A DNA stretch of 6,402 nt from an uncultured Lachnospiraceae bacterium (lineage in GTDB: Bacteria > Bacillota_A > Clostridia > Lachnospirales > Lachnospiraceae): positions 1 to 6,402 of the forward strand of contig CAMOGO010000070.1 in assembly GCA_946614075.1 (NCBI GenBank), read 5' to 3'. A program made the translations under genes and the position numbers. Positions 5,380 to 6,402 of the stretch are shown here, piece by piece; positions within the stretch are counted from its first letter, which is position 1; each line of letters starts with the position of its first letter. The notes under the pieces are model-generated. The model was not told where the DNA came from. It saw only the letters and a list, made by a program, of their open reading frames with translations, and did no database searches.

Positions 5380-6402
5380 TTATTCCTCGGTGGCCGGAGC
5401 GCTCTCAGCGCCGGCGAGCTTAAGCATCAGCTCGTTGGTGCGCTTCAGGAAGGCGGCGGTGCGGTCGGCGGATAAGGATCCGTGGTTCAGAAGAGCCATA
5501 TCGTAGATCTGCTCAGCGAAGAGCGATGCGTCAGCTGCGGTGTCGTGGGCCATCAGGTACTGTACCAGCGGATGGTTGGCATTTACGATGAGGGACTGGC
5601 CCATGGTGGCGAAGATGTCGTCTTCCTTACCGTTCGAGTAGCGGCGGAACATCTCCTCCATACGCTTGCTCTCCTCGGTGCGGGTGATGATGGCAGCGAT
5701 GTCGTTCTGCTTCAGCTTTTCGAGGGAGACCTGAAGCTGATCGTTGTTCAGGGCTTCTTTGAAAAGGTTGCCGATGGACTCGGCCTTGGCCTTGAAAGCT
5801 TCGTCGTTCTCATCGACGTTTTCCTTCATGACGTCTGCGAGGTCGGAGTCGACGGAGACGAAGTGCAGGTCTTCGTTCTTCTGCTCGACGTAGGAGAGGA
5901 AGGCCGCGTCGATCGGGTGGGTCAGATAGACGGCGTCGAGCTTCTGCTCCTTAAACATGGCGATGTAGTGGCTCTGTGCCTTCTCGTCGCTGATGTAGAA
6001 GACGGTGTTCTCGCGGATTTCTTTATTCTCCTCGAGGCAGTCGTTTAAGGTGAGGTACTTGCCTTCGAGGTTCTTGAACAGCATGCTGTCCTTGATTCTC
6101 TCGGCGAATTTCTCGTCGCGGATGTAGCCGTATTTCAGGAACGGAGCGATATCATCCCAGTATTTCTCGTAGGTCTCGCGCTCGGTTTTGAACATGCCGG
6201 TCAGCTTGTCTGCGACCTTCTTGGCGATGTAATCGGAGATCTTGTGTACGAAGCCGTCGTTCTGCAGTGCGCTTCGGGATACGTTCAGCGGCAGGTCCGG
6301 GCAGTCGATGACGCCCTTGAGCAGGAGAAGGAACTCGGGGATGACTTCCTTGATGTTGTCGGCGATGAAGACCTGGGGATTGTAAAGCTTGATGGTTCCC
6401 TC
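5380..6402 (-). CDS. htpG: Molecular chaperone HtpG (bacterial Hsp90), C-terminal part, 5' end outside window
   Basis: HtpG is a cytosolic ATP-dependent dimeric chaperone. The - strand frame stays open to the right window edge, giving 340 residues plus a TAA stop. The full protein is normally about 620-650 residues, so the N-terminal ATPase domain and part of the middle domain are missing because of the window boundary. Counting from the edge, the opening GTIKLYNPQVFIADNI and the LPLNVSRSALQ segment at 37-47 are diagnostic of the Hsp90 middle domain; Arg43 is the conserved Arg that contacts nucleotide in the ATPase cycle. SRSALQND followed by KKVADKL resembles clostridial HtpG. Residues from about 220 to the end form the C-terminal dimerisation domain, closing with an acidic/Ala-rich tail (ATEE); no MEEVD motif, as expected for bacteria. 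The Met codon at 6193-6195 is internal (MFKTERE), not a start. The gene is convergent with the operon and separately transcribed. Confidence 0.96.
   Translation of the reverse strand, partial: EGTIKLYNPQVFIADNIKEVIPEFLLLLKGVIDCPDLPLNVSRSALQNDGFVHKISDYIAKKVADKLTGMFKTERETYEKYWDDIAPFLKYGYIRDEKFAERIKDSMLFKNLEGKYLTLNDCLEENKEIRENTVFYISDEKAQSHYIAMFKEQKLDAVYLTHPIDAAFLSYVEQKNEDLHFVSVDSDLADVMKENVDENDEAFKAKAESIGNLFKEALNNDQLQVSLEKLKQNDIAAIITRTEESKRMEEMFRRYSNGKEDDIFATMGQSLIVNANHPLVQYLMAHDTAADASLFAEQIYDMALLNHGSLSADRTAAFLKRTNELMLKLAGAESAPATEE

Noticed and set aside
5482..6048. 188-codon + strand frame opposite htpG
   Set aside because: Val/Leu/Asp-rich shadow of the htpG coding sequence, with no recognisable family motif.
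6193..6195. Met codon as the start of a separate 271-residue - strand gene
   Set aside because: The same frame continues upstream to the window edge with unmistakable Hsp90 middle-domain sequence (LPLNVSRSALQ), so the Met is internal to htpG.

Overview
The window is an ordinary-looking chromosomal housekeeping segment, most likely from an anaerobic Firmicute of the class Clostridia (Lachnospiraceae-like). The evidence is the gene order PASTA kinase - rsgA - rpe - thiN, which matches the conserved Bacillus/Clostridia block (prpC-prkC-rsgA-rpe-thiN), together with a Gram-positive lipoprotein foldase, purine-rich Shine-Dalgarno sites and a clostridial-looking HtpG. The assignment is inferred from gene order and protein sequence; no marker RNA is present.

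Layout: positions 2-5322 hold six tightly packed + strand genes. They are the 3' part of a membrane Ser/Thr kinase with four PASTA repeats and a long Pro/Thr tail (5' end outside the window), rsgA (30S-maturation GTPase), rpe (ribulose-5-phosphate epimerase), thiN (thiamine pyrophosphokinase), maf (nucleotide pyrophosphatase) and a SurA/PrsA-type lipoprotein. Gaps between them are 4, 26, about 74 and about 46 nt, and the last pair overlaps by 4 nt (ATGA). I see no internal terminator and no convincing promoter, so one transcript is plausible. A strong intrinsic terminator follows at 5334-5366. Beyond it, on the - strand and convergent, is the C-terminal half of htpG (5380 to the window edge), whose start lies outside.

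Functionally, the + strand genes join cell-wall sensing (PASTA kinase), ribosome maturation (RsgA, a known kinase target in Bacillus), central carbon metabolism (Rpe) and cofactor synthesis (ThiN). Maf and an extracytoplasmic foldase-like lipoprotein follow. HtpG is a separate cytosolic chaperone unit.

I found no mobile element, CRISPR array, RNA gene or new multi-gene system. Features worth a second look are inside proteins: a Ser/Thr-free, Tyr/Glu/Asp-rich juxtamembrane linker and a 100-residue Pro/Thr/acidic repeat tail in the kinase, a Gly replacing the first residue of the RsgA guanine-specificity motif, and a parvulin-like domain lacking both usual histidines.
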